In this document: piece by piece, positions 46,562-57,659 of the stretch
Position numbering within the stretch: position 1 is the stretch's first letter
Layout: each line of letters opens with the position of its first letter
Assembly (NCBI GenBank): GCA_012934845.2
Contig: WNNJ02003544.1
Location: 124,001-188,000 of the forward strand
DNA length: 64,000 nt
Direction: 5' to 3'
Source of the DNA: Pomphorhynchus laevis
Lineage: Eukaryota > Acanthocephala > Palaeacanthocephala > Echinorhynchida > Pomphorhynchidae
Position numbers and translations under genes: made by a program
Notes under the pieces: model-generated
The model's database searches: none
Told to the model about the DNA's origin: nothing
Seen by the model: only the letters and a program-made list of their open reading frames with translations

Positions 46562-48899
46562 CTAAAAGTAGATATAATAATAATCTGGAAATATTTGGAC
46601 TGTTTATTTAAATCAATTAAATTTTTATTCAAAAAAGAAGTGATAAAATCACAGGTACTTGTCTTTTATAAAAATCTTTTATTGCCGGATTAGTAGATGA
46701 TTTTATAAATTATGGCGAAATGACTTTTATATAGAAGTTCGTTTATTTTTCTTCCAGCTTCAGACACATGGTTTGTTCGTTTCCTGTTCTCACAGCTTCT
46801 GATACAATAGTGGAAAGTTCGTTTCTTTTCTTCCAGCTTCTGACACAATTATAGAAAGTTCGCTTTTTTTCTTCCAGCTTCTGACGCAACGATGAAAAGT
46901 TTGTTTCCTTTTCTTCCAGCTTATGAGCAAGAATAAAGAAAAGCTAGCAAACACAATTTGTGTTTATAAATTTTTTGAGCCCATTAGAAGTAGGCTGTCT
47001 TCGCTGCTTATAAAGAGAAGTATCTTCATACTAACATTGAAGGCAAAAATATGGCAAAACGACTTTCATTAAGAAAGCTCAGATCCTTCCAGATTATGAC
47101 ACGTCGATTTACTGAAACGATATTTTACAACCATATTAATCTTAGTTAGACTATATTTCTAACGATTTTAAGAAATTAAAATGATTCCAGGTAGTTTAAT
47201 TAAAATTAAAATGAATATAATAAAAATTATTATATGTTAAAGTATTCATATTATTCTCTTCTTTTTCTTCAGCATTTGTCCCCAAGGAAATAAATAATAA
47301 TATGAATATTTAATATATAATAATTTTTATTATATTCATTTCAATAACATATATATAGTCAATATAGTCATTATAATATAGCCAATATAATATAGTCACA
47401 AATATAGTCAATTTTAATTAAACTATCTAAAATAGAAACTGTCAACGTTTTATTCATTAAAAAGAGTATGCATATTATTCAAATTAGCACAAATTATTAA
47501 CTTATTATACCTAATCACATAAGCTCTGTTAATGATTCAATGGATGCTAAATCATACGCTATTCTAAAAAAGCACTTGATTTTTCCAAGGCGTAAAATTA
47601 AGGATGCAATTACACAATAAAAATAATGATTTTAAATACTAACAGGATTACAGGAAAGTTTACCGACGAACGATGACATGTGCGTATAGTGTTGCTTTCT
47701 TTACATTTGAAAATGTTGAGCCTGTTTGACTCCGAAATATCAAAAAATAAATAATAATGTTTTCTTGCCTTTATGTGGTGTTAGTTATGATTAATATAAT
47801 ATTAATATATAATTAATATATTTATATAATTAATATAAATATTTTGTTATTCTTAATGCATTTAAGTCGAGCATTCTATTTTATTTAAATATTTAATGAT
47901 AAACTGTTATCACAAAGCAAAAACGTTTTATTCCTGATGATGACCGCAGTTGATCATTGAATGCTTAAAGAAAAGATAAGTCAAATTTTCTTCTGTTTTG
48001 TTTAAGGATTAACATTAGAATTTTTGAGCAGAATCAATAAAATTATTTTATTTTTATATTTCCCAAACTGCTGCTAGGAAACACATCATCAGAAATACAA
48101 ATGTACGTTTTTGTTTGTTTTTGGTGATGCTAGCATCAGCTAGCGAAAAAAAAATCTGATTTTATCGCTAGTTAATTCTAATTTTATTGAAAAATAATTC
48201 GGCTCAACAATTCAAAATTTAAGATGGATCAACATTACTTATTTCATATTAGCATTAAATTATAGAAAGCATAATGTAAATAAACTATATCTACAATATA
48301 TAGATTTACCTCAATACATGCGTCACATGAACTGCAGTGTGAAGATCTAGGAGGTCGGTAGAATTGACATGTAGAACACCATTTCATTCTTACTAGAATT
48401 CCGTTAATTTCAACCGATTTGAATAACGGTGAGCGAAAATCATCGTCATGACATTCATCTTTCGAAGCTTAAAATTATACAATTATTGAGAAACAAAATA
48501 GCAAAGTGCACCAGGTGAAAAATATCCAGGATCAATAAATGTTGCAACTAGAAAGTTAACTATTCCAAAAAGAACGATTACAACGTGGCAAATATGTACA
48601 GAAATCGGAAAATCAAGTAGAGATGGAAAGCTAAATAGGTAATTATTAAATATTTGCAAGCACGTAAATGTTACTTACACAAATACATAGTATGCACAGG
48701 TACCCGCAATTAAAGATGCCCAAGCGGCAAAACAAGGAAATCGTTTTGAACATTGTCTGAGAATTTGTATTTTACTAAGCAGAAATTCGTGTAACTGATC
48801 CCGTTTGCAGCATAGGGGAATGCAGCAAAACGTAAGAATATCTACTTCATCTTCCTCTGCTACCTTGCTTTTCCTCATCAAAGACGCGCGAGTACGCAA
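46394..48899 (-). CDS. DHHC palmitoyltransferase, ZDHHC5/8-like (3' exons not found)
   Basis: This membrane enzyme attaches palmitate to cysteines of target proteins. Four exons are visible: about 48899-48679, 48630-48512, 48467-48310 and 46561-46394, with phase-consistent GT-AG borders. They encode TM1 ([20 protein letters not shown]), TM2 ([20 protein letters not shown]) with the following DPG, the cysteine-rich domain ([17 protein letters not shown]...CDACIE), the catalytic [20 protein letters not shown] and TM3. The stretch [20 protein letters not shown] and GRRNYRYF are characteristic of the ZDHHC5/8 subfamily. The first exon's true 5' end is uncertain; an ATG at 48899 opens the frame. 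TM4 and the long tail should follow below 46394, but no convincing exon was found; LINE insertions occupy part of that interval. Confidence 0.85.
46734..46930. repeat. Four-copy ~50-base minisatellite in the DHHC intron
   Basis: A unit like GTTCGTTTCTTTTCTTCCAG then CTTCTGACACAAT is repeated four times with substitutions. On the plus strand each copy carries a polypyrimidine-CAG acceptor-like sequence. Confidence 0.65.
46935..48305. other. Rest of the 1.75-kb DHHC intron
   Basis: AT-rich; nothing else recognised. Confidence 0.35.
48310..48467 (-). CDS. DHHC palmitoyltransferase exon 3 (Cys-rich domain)
   Basis: Fifty-three codons hold the zinc-binding cysteine/histidine pattern CSTC...[11 protein letters not shown]. 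It ends in phase 0 before GTAAATC. Confidence 0.92.
48512..48630 (-). CDS. DHHC palmitoyltransferase exon 2
   Basis: It encodes [17 protein letters not shown] through [13 protein letters not shown]2 and the DPG motif. A 44-base intron follows. Confidence 0.85.
48679..48899 (-). CDS. DHHC palmitoyltransferase exon 1 (5' end uncertain)
   Basis: It encodes a charged N-terminal stretch and TM1 and ends in phase 2 at a TTTGT|GTAAGT donor. A 48-base intron follows. The N-terminal 45 residues have no clear match and could be intronic if an acceptor lies inside. Confidence 0.6.
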
Positions 48900-49154
48900 T
48901 AATGATTATACCTTTTTAAAATGCTTGAGACCATAGTGGATTAACTCTTAAAAATTTACATAATACAAGTTAAGGTCTGTTGAATTTGATGTAAGAGTAC
49001 AGAGTTAAACAATTATTTTGATTAATAGGAACAATTCAGTTCAGACTAATAATAGAATAATAATAGAATTTAAGCCAAATTCGACAAATTTTAAATGTTT
49101 AATAACAGTATTTTATTTCCTACAGTAATGATATTTGATATTATATTTGTTAAA

Positions 49155-49336
49155 CAGCTGATAATGATAAAGAATTATTGGTTCGCGAAAAATGTGCGAA
49201 CCATAAAAAAGTACATAAAACTATAAAAAGTACTTTCGGAACTTCAAAAGATTGCAGTTTACCAATGGAAACAGATCAAATTTTCTTCGAAAGTGGCCCA
49301 AAAAAGGTAAAATTAATACGAAATCGTTGGAAAAAG
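49155..49336 (+). CDS. Exon-like open stretch, unidentified
   Basis: After an acceptor-like TTAAACAG, an open frame reads DNDKELLVREKCANHKKVHK to KKVKLIRNRWKK and ends at AAAAAG|GTCAGT. It is lysine-rich and I do not recognise it. Its first 20 bases resemble the foldback MITE end (GATAAAGAATTATTGG), so it may instead be part of a mobile element. Confidence 0.25.
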
Positions 49337-49800
49337 GTCAGTAACGTTTCAATTGTTCACCTTTACGGTAAACTGGTCGGCGAAAGCTGACCTGGATAGA
49401 TTCAAACGTATCCTGAAGAAAGCTAGGTGGATCCTGAAACAGGCTCAACATCTGTTATTGAAATGGGAAATCCAGGTGCGCTACTGGGACGCTTGTGATA
49501 TCTCGGGATTAGTCTTATTTTCTAGAGGACGTCCACCAGAGCAAAGGCTAAGGTTTCTAAAGCTTCTCGTCTCTCGTTTACCCAGCATAGTCCACCTCGA
49601 TTGGATTCTTCGGGGGTGAAAGACCCCCGGTTGTTCAGTCGGAAGGCGGCGTGTTGAATCGGTTGGGGGGGGCTCAGATCCATCTGGACCTGAGGCCGTG
49701 AGTCAGGTAGGAAGACTAACAAGGTCATTATCGATTTGTTTTCGTCTAGCTTTTTGCTTTCTGTTTTCTCTGTTTCTGTCGGTTATCCTTATGTTTAGTT
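49337..49800. other. GC-rich island
   Basis: About 460 bases are markedly GC-richer, with GGGTGAAAGACCCCC and a run of eight G. One plus-strand frame of 88 codons (49353-49619) has no recognised motif. MITE-like sequence lies at both sides (49155 and 49823), so this may be the inside of a larger element. Confidence 0.35.
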
Positions 49801-49822
49801 ATTTCAGAAAACCTTTACTTAC

Positions 49823-49883
49823 TAAGAATTATTAGAGCTAGATCAAAGATACATTTTATTTGATCCAGCTTTATAATTCTTTA
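49823..49883. mobile_element. Short foldback MITE remnant
   Basis: AAGAATTATTAGAGCTAGATC and its inverse ATCCAGCTTTATAATTCTT lie back to back with almost no centre, matching the terminal 30 bases of the MITE family. Confidence 0.55.
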
Positions 49884-49889
49884 TAATTG

Positions 49890-50570
49890 AATTTATTGAT
49901 TTAAGAAATTCATGATTATAATTGAATTTATTTAAGAAATTCATTATTATAATTGAATTTATTTATTTAGCTACGGGCACAATTACAAACCAGTTCATTA
50001 AGACAATTATCATCAAAGTTATCCGAGGTCAATCTCAACATCTAGCAATTTTGAAATGTATTAGCAATCTGGTACATTCGCACTTCGTCGAGCATACTAA
50101 ACTGATCAAGAAGAATTTCACGAGCAGTTTTATGTAAAGTAGTTAACTTATTATGCAATTAATTATTATTTAATGAAAATAATAACGATGATAAAATAAT
50201 GATATATTAACATAGGCTAAAACCTTAATTATGACTTAACTTAGTCGTACAACAGCAACACATAACAGAGTTAGTATTGTATGTACTTTAAGGTTAATGT
50301 TGTATGCAATAACTATTCAAATGAAAAATAGATTTTGAATATTTCGATGTCTGTGGGTTCAATAATCATTCTGATACATAAAAAAATTACGAACCTAGAA
50401 TTTTAATTCACAAAAATCATAAACTAACCAAGTATGATGAGATAATTCAGCTACTTGAGATGCAATAAATGAATCTTATTACTTGAATATAAAGTAATTG
50501 CGACTCATGAACTTGATTTCATGTTCCACTGCAATATTACCTTTTAATACCAATTTTTAAATTTTAAATA
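49890..50570. other. AT-rich spacer
   Basis: A short tandem AATTGAATTTATT repeat (49885-49970) and otherwise no recognised feature. Confidence 0.35.
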
Positions 50571-50573
50571 GTT

Positions 50574-50955
50574 GATCATTATCTATTATTGATAAAGACT
50601 TATTGGAGCTGGATCGAAGAAAGAAGGAAAATTTTATTAAATATTTCGATAATTTCTGTTAGCATCTTCAGAAAATTACAACTTGATAAAGAATCATTGG
50701 AGCTGGATCAACGAAAAAAGGAAAATTTTATTTGATATTTCGCTAACCTCTGTTAGCATCTTCAGAAAATTACAAAATTTGAATTGCTTCAAACTATTCA
50801 AAGAAGAAATTACACGCTCATAGGTATTTATATCTATTTTCTCATATTCTTTCGATAATTTAATTAATTTTCTGAAGATGGTGCAGAGATTTGCGAAATA
50901 CCAATAAAAAATTTCCTCTTTTCTTTTATCCAGCTCCAATAATTTTTTACAAATT
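50574..50955. mobile_element. Foldback MITE, half copy plus full copy 3
   Basis: The half copy at 50574-50680 (GATAAAGACTTATTGGAGCT to GCATCTTCAGAAAATTAC) is followed at once by a complete copy at 50682-50955 whose centre holds about 100 extra bases. The head-to-tail position suggests insertion of one copy into another or tandem duplication. Confidence 0.65.
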
Positions 50956-51060
50956 TGTTTAATTATCATTAGTTTAAGGATTATTAATACTTATTTGCTT
51001 AAGTATATAATATTATTTAATATTATCCTTTTGTATGTAGACAAATTTCCAATCATAATA

Positions 51061-51232
51061 AAAGATTTAAAGAAGTAGAATTAGATTTTTATTTCTAAAA
51101 CGTTACAACGTTTCAAGTAGTACTACCGTCATCGTCAGGTACATCAACGATGTACTGGCGATGACGGAAGTAACCGTGGAAACGTTGTAACTTTTTTGAA
51201 ATGCAAATCGAATTCCACTCCTTTAAATCTTT
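51061..51232. mobile_element. 170-base near-perfect foldback element
   Basis: Arms of about 85 bases meet at 51146: AAAGATTTAAAGAAGTAG and CGTTACAACGTTTC at the left, their inverses at the right, with TACCGTCATCGTCAGGTACATC flanking the centre. There is almost no loop and no coding sequence. It is unrelated to the MITE family above. Confidence 0.65.
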
Positions 51233-51234
51233 AA

Positions 51235-53415
51235 TTAATATCATCCGATTGCATATTATACAGCATAGATATATAATATTACAATAAAATAAAATTAGAT
51301 TCAATTATTATCAATAGAATACAACCATATTTTAATATTATATTTTATAACATAATTTATAATGTTATATTTTTATGTTATTATAAATTATTAATTATTA
51401 TAAAATATTTTAGTTTATTATTTTATTGTCTGCGAGAAGGACGAAATAAACATTCTTCCAGATCGCAAATAAATTTTCATCTTAAGATGTTATGAGTGTT
51501 TAGCTGATTCACGGTTAATGCTTTAAACAATTCAAAAAAAGAGATTACAGATTCATAGACATTTATTTTTCTTATATTCTTTCGGTATTTATTGTTATTA
51601 AATGATATAAATAGTATTCCTATGATATATAAAATATACTATAATATACTATCGTGTATAAATCCAATTCTATATTTTCTTATAAAATTTAAACTTATAT
51701 TGTTTTTTAAAAATTGTAAAGAAAAAATAGGAAATTTAAAGAATAAAAATATATTATTGACAATAGTCGACTGCGAATTCAGTCAGCTCTTTAGTTGAAT
51801 ATAAATTATATTTTTCTTTATATTCCGAAGTAATCTGATATGTCGACAATATGACATTCGAAAAGTCTTGCATTTTCTCATTATATTACACTTCTGTAAT
51901 TAAGATTTTCATTTCTCTACAAATACATTTTTCTTCAAATACAGAGGTATTTGTAAATAAAAGTAAATTTGTTAGTAATTTAAATATAGCAAATCAAAGC
52001 GTCGAAAATATTGTGAAATATATCAATCTATTTTGCATAAGTTAAGCTGATATTATATTTGTTCAATTTATGATAAAATTTAAAGTAAATTTACAAAGTA
52101 AACAATTCTTTAAATTTATCAGTGAAATAAACTGTGATGACTTATGAACGATGAAATTTCTTTATTTTTTTGAACAACTAAATCAAAACAGGCACACCAA
52201 GACAGCTTCATCTATTTCTAATAATGGCATCGATAATAGTTTTAGATATTTAATATTGCAATTATTAAAATAAATGGAAATAAAAAAGCAATATGAGCAG
52301 TCTTAGTTGTTTAAGAAGCGTTCAAAATGCAGTTTAGTTCTCTAGGAAAGAGTTTTCAAAAAACAATATTCAAAATAATATTTTATAATATAAAATATTT
52401 TTCAAATAGCCTAACTTACAGAAAATTTAAATATATTAACTTTAAATTACGCAAGTTGGTCTAAGACTAACTGCCAAATTAGTAAATTATCTTAATCGAT
52501 ATATTGTCCCATTACAACGATTGAGACGAAAAGTGAAATTCACTTATCCTAATACATACCATATATAATATTCATAAAGTGTGCCTGCCTGCAGTTTTAT
52601 AATATCACGATATCAGTGAAAACAATTTATAAATCAATAATTGTTGATGATATAAGATAAATAATGAAAAACACTGTATTTTACCATGATCCAATAAGAT
52701 ATATTTCTTTTTGTAAAAGATGATTTTATTTATCAATATTTTATCATGTCATATTGCCTAATTAAACAAAAGAATGGTAGCTGCGCAAAATAATGAGTGA
52801 GAAACAAAGATTAAAGAAAAATTAAATGTTATGAATTAGAGAAAATCATAAAACAAAAAGATTTACGCAAGGTGACTATACGAAAGAAAACATTTTAAAA
52901 AAATTACGATGTAATTTATTATAGATTAATTTAAATCTTTATTCATTAAATTAGGATGTAAGATGATATGTCTCTTTTGTAGAGAAAAATAATGTTTTGC
53001 AATAGTTTTTGCGGCAAAAATATATAAGAAAATATACAACAAAAATTATATAAGGGAAATAGTAATTAAAATAAATTTGAGCAAATAACAATCGAATTTA
53101 TTAATAAATTAATTTTAGTATTATATCAGTCATATATCCGCTATATGTTTTTCAAATGAAATATTTTTGAATTAATATTAAAAAACGATTGGTTTAAATA
53201 GACATTTTCGAGCTACAGTTGAAATTTATCAAATTATCAAGTTGGGAGAATGTGCATTTTGTGTTTAAATTTGAAGAACCATTTTGTTTTTTAAATTACA
53301 TTAGGAATCACAAATTATTGATGACAGAAAATGTAAGTTTTTAAGTGAAAACATTTTACGAGTGGATAATAAATAATACACTGTGATATATTAAGATATT
53401 GATCTACAGAGCGAT
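51235..53415. other. AT-rich DNA, no recognised feature
   Basis: Open frames here are short and leucine/isoleucine/phenylalanine-rich, as expected by chance in AT-rich sequence. Confidence 0.35.
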
Positions 53416-53418
53416 GTT

Positions 53419-53495
53419 ACATCAATGGAAATACACTATTTGTTTGTATACTACCTACATCAATGGAAATACACTATTTGTTTGTATACTACCTC
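53419..53495. repeat. 38-base tandem duplication
   Basis: ACATCAATGGAAATACACTA through GTATACTACCT occurs twice in a row without difference, a recent duplication. Confidence 0.8.
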
Positions 53496-54247
53496 GCTGT
53501 GCTGGGATAGCGAGAAACAGAAGCTGAAATCTGATAACATAAATCCTCTATAGTTCATTTCAAAGATCTATATTACTTTATATTTGATAACTTAACTTTA
53601 TAATATAAAATTAATATATTATTTTAAAAGAAATATATCATTAGCATGGTGTTGAATCAAGGAATGAAATCGCGAACTCGACAGCAGTCCCACCTTAGCA
53701 TCAACTTCGTTCTAGCTATTTATGTAGATATAAAATATATTGATATGTTTGTAAATGTCATGAAGTATTAAATGAATTTTATGCAATAAATTTTACAGCA
53801 TAATTTATAATATTATTGATTCAATAACATTGTATAATAATACATAGTGTTAAAACATTATATTATTACATAATATTATATATGCAGTAATACAGATATA
53901 ATGCATATAAGATATGTTTTATATATACTATACATATATTAATATAACTGGTGACGCTCTATCAATTAGAAAGATTTTTGCTAAAACTTTTATTAATGAC
54001 GCAAACAGGAAAGTGTAAACCTGCATGCTATTTGCAAACTTCATCCGATAGCTTAACCCGGAATGCGCCTACCACAGACGTCTAACCCCAACGAATTGTT
54101 TTGATCCTAGTATACTCATCACTACAGGGTGGTATCATCAATGTGGCTAAGTAGCTACACAACTTTGACGGCACTCATTCGCTCAGCGCACAAGAAGTAG
54201 ATCATCGCACTTATTAAACTTGTTATTAATATGTACACACTGTAATC

Positions 54248-54406
54248 AAGATGCAAAAATTAATCAGATCAAAGGCTGAGTTAGTTATTATATATTGCCA
54301 AAGCTTTCGCCGCATTACGGCTTCGTCAGCGGCTTTGTCAATGGCTTCTTCGGTGACAATTTATAATAACTAACTCAGCCTTTGATCTGATTAACTTTTG
54401 CATCTT
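54248..54406. mobile_element. 159-base foldback element with 50-base arms
   Basis: AAGATGCAAAAATTAATCAG through TTAGTTATTATATATTG (54248-54297) is repeated inverted at 54357-54406 with two mismatches. The 59-base centre is GC-richer (GCCGCATTACGGCTTCGTC). No second copy was seen in the window. Confidence 0.7.
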
Positions 54407-54409
54407 AAC

Positions 54410-57400
54410 AACATGAAGCTGATAGATAAGCGGGCATTTAATTCTACAGTGTAATTATCCTGGATTATTACTGTAATCATACTGCAATCACATTGATTAT
54501 ATTATCTTTTAGATTTTATAATTCATTAAAGGAATAATCATGTAAATAATTATAAAATAAAAGTAAAACAAAATATTATTAACTTTACATTAATGTTATA
54601 TTAATAATATCATATAACTGAATAACAGATTATTAAAAGTAAATTTAAACCTCGATGGGAAACTGTTGTTGGATAGTAAACCATATTATGCTGTCAAGAA
54701 AATGTTTGCATATTTTAACTATTAAATTCGGATATATCGGCTCAAACAATTATTTATTAAATTGAAAATATATTCATTTATTTCCACTGTTCTTCTTCGA
54801 TAGGTGTGTTAGAAAACAGTTCTTTGCAAGTCACAATCCGTTCGAAAAAGAGTCGTTATTGTCGAATAATATAAGGGCAAATAAAAGGACGTTTCTTTTT
54901 TGTTTCTACTCAATTCATAAGTCATTAATTATTTTTTGCTTATCTAATCTCTCCAGTTGTTAGAAATCATCGTTTATGTCATGCCTAATTCAGAAGCAAG
55001 CTCGCTAATGGTTGCAGGTAGATTTCGGACTTGAATTGAAATAAGAAATTGTTCGAATTTGCTTCTTGTCCATATTGTATGCAAAATATGATGATGACAA
55101 AATATTATTGTTTTAAATTAAAATAATTTAATAGAACGGAAAAAACTCTTTATAATGATATATAAAGTAAAAGTGATATATCCAAAACATATTTGATTAT
55201 ACGTCATTTTAAATCAAAATTAAGAATACCGCATTAACCTTCGTGACAACTTAATACATTTTTGCTATTTTGATACATTACTTCAGATCAAAGATGGGCA
55301 AGCTTGGGCACTTCGTGGGCCATATGTTCATCCTGTTCGTACGTGTGAGAAATTTAGTAAACTGAAATAAACTTAATATATCTAAATATATCAGCTTCAA
55401 ATTCTGGCGGGTGGCCGGATGAAATTTCTTGGCAGCCCGGCGGTTGCCCAAATGTGCAACCAGTTAACCACATTTGGCGGTTGCTCAAATGTGCAACCAG
55501 TTAGTCTGACATTATATTAGATGGAAGAATTTCCCCCGTTACCATATTTGGTTGAGAAACTAGATTGGTATCTAATAATTTAGCGGTTTTGCTAAAAATT
55601 TCCTATCTTTATTTTAATATAGAGTTAAACATCGATTATAAATAAAAAACGTTAGGAATTCTTTAAAATAATAAATTATATTCAGCATTAAATAAAGTTC
55701 ATTTTTATATTTATTTTTATAAACTTGTATTTAGTTAATCAAAATAATCAGCTTTCGATTTCTTTAATATGATAGCAGGAGCTATCGAAAGATTGTTAAT
55801 CTTTGGAATAAAACTATTTTGGCTTATTTTCTTCGTTCCTATAAATTTTCAAAAATATATAATGTATTTCCAATATATAATTTTTGCCAAATATTGTGAA
55901 ATAAACTACCATATACGCTATTAATACGAAAATATACGCTCTTTGAATTCGTTACAATTGGAATAGAAACAGCATTATAATATCCTAATATATTCATAAA
56001 ATATTACATAAAATTTTATTTAATATTATAATTATTAGTAATTCTGATAATTAAATTGCTAAAATACTAATTAATATTAAAAAATAATAACATATTAGTA
56101 TGCTTCAAAATTAAAATTATGATATTAAAATTATGAAATTATAAAAAATATATCTAACAATTATTAATTATGAAATTATAAAATTAAAATTATGTCTAAT
56201 AATAAACATAATAAAGAATGCATTTAACCTTATATGAAAAGTCGAGACTTCAAATACATTGCCTTCAGTTATAAATTGTTGATTTCACAACAATTTAGTT
56301 TTTAGTTTGCACTTAAGTATAAAAACCAGGTTGTGCATACATTTCTTTTTATATATTGTGATGCAGTTTATAGACAATAATTATAAATATTTAAATACAA
56401 TTATATTTTAAATAAATTTAAAAAAATATGCTACAAGCATAATTTTGAATTTATTAACAATTTATTTAATTTATTCATTTCAAGACAAAGCAAAATAAAA
56501 ATGATATATATATGCATTATTCACTTGATTTGCGTTATAAGAATGCTAAAAAGATGTAGGTAATTCTATCGAAAAAATTATAAACTTACTCTGGCACAAA
56601 TTTGCAACTCTCAACAAATACAATGCATTGAAAGTGCACAGACACTAAGTTTCTGATATTTAGTAAAAGAATCCATTATTATTAAGTTTCTGATTGAAAT
56701 ATGATCTGTTTTTCCGACAAACGTATCGAGTGATGTATTTAAGCTATATATAATTAACATACAGATAATTGACAGGCGAATGACTTGCCAGTTTAATATT
56801 GTATTACAGTAATAAGTAATTATCCCGAAGCACTAATTATTTATCTTAAAAAGTACGTATACAATACAAATAAATATGCAAAACCATAAAGTTAATTTCA
56901 TATTTGGTTTCAACAAAAGTCTTCAAATCCAGAGTCCTAAATATAATAATATTCGTATTTAGACTCATCATTAATCTAGTTGAATGAGTAGCCGAAACTT
57001 TGATTTGTGTAAAATATTAGATTTTTGAATCAAATTTTTCTTAGTGATCACATATTCGGCAAGCAACAGGATAATGATAATTTAATATTTTGGTTAATTT
57101 TTTAATTTTAATTTTTTTATTCGCGACTCGATAAAGTCGATTAATAAGTAAGGAGTATATTGGTGTTATGTATCCTTTATAGGGATGGAGATATTCATAG
57201 ATAACAAACGAATAAACATCATGCAAACATATTATCAAGTACAATATATCTATTATCTGAAGCCTTTAACTGAAAATTAAATTTCACTAAAATGCTTAAA
57301 TTTATATTAATGTTGTAAAATATGTGGCGATATACATTCTTACTGTTTTCGAGCAACTAAATAAATACTAAACCCATAATCTTCTTCCGTTTCAAATATA

Positions 57401-57640
57401 AAGTTATTACAGGAACAAAGAAGCAGTAATTATCCTTTATTTGAAAAATAATCTATATTTCGATATAGAAATATTAAATATATTAAATATTAATAATATA
57501 TTTTAATATTGATATTAAATAATTTATTACAATAAATAATAATCTGAGAAATTTTATTTTCCTCACTTCCGCTTGTAAGCGATGGAGGTAGAAAATACAG
57601 TCAATTTATATACAAAAATGTCAGCTTATTATTGTACTTA
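54410..57640. other. AT-rich DNA, no recognised gene
   Basis: A 29-base near-direct repeat (GGCGGTTGCCCAAATGTGCA at about 55439, GGCGGTTGCTCAAATGTGCA at about 55475) was noted. Nothing coding was recognised. Confidence 0.35.
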
Positions 57641-57659
57641 TCGAGCTAGTCGTCATCCA

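Noticed and set aside
51592-52045. Two plus-strand frames of 64-68 codons
   Set aside because: AT-rich chance frames without splice signals or known motifs.
53990-54240. GC-richer stretch with TGATGAG on the minus strand
   Set aside because: Considered as another hammerhead; the GAAAC box reads AAAAC and stem II does not form.
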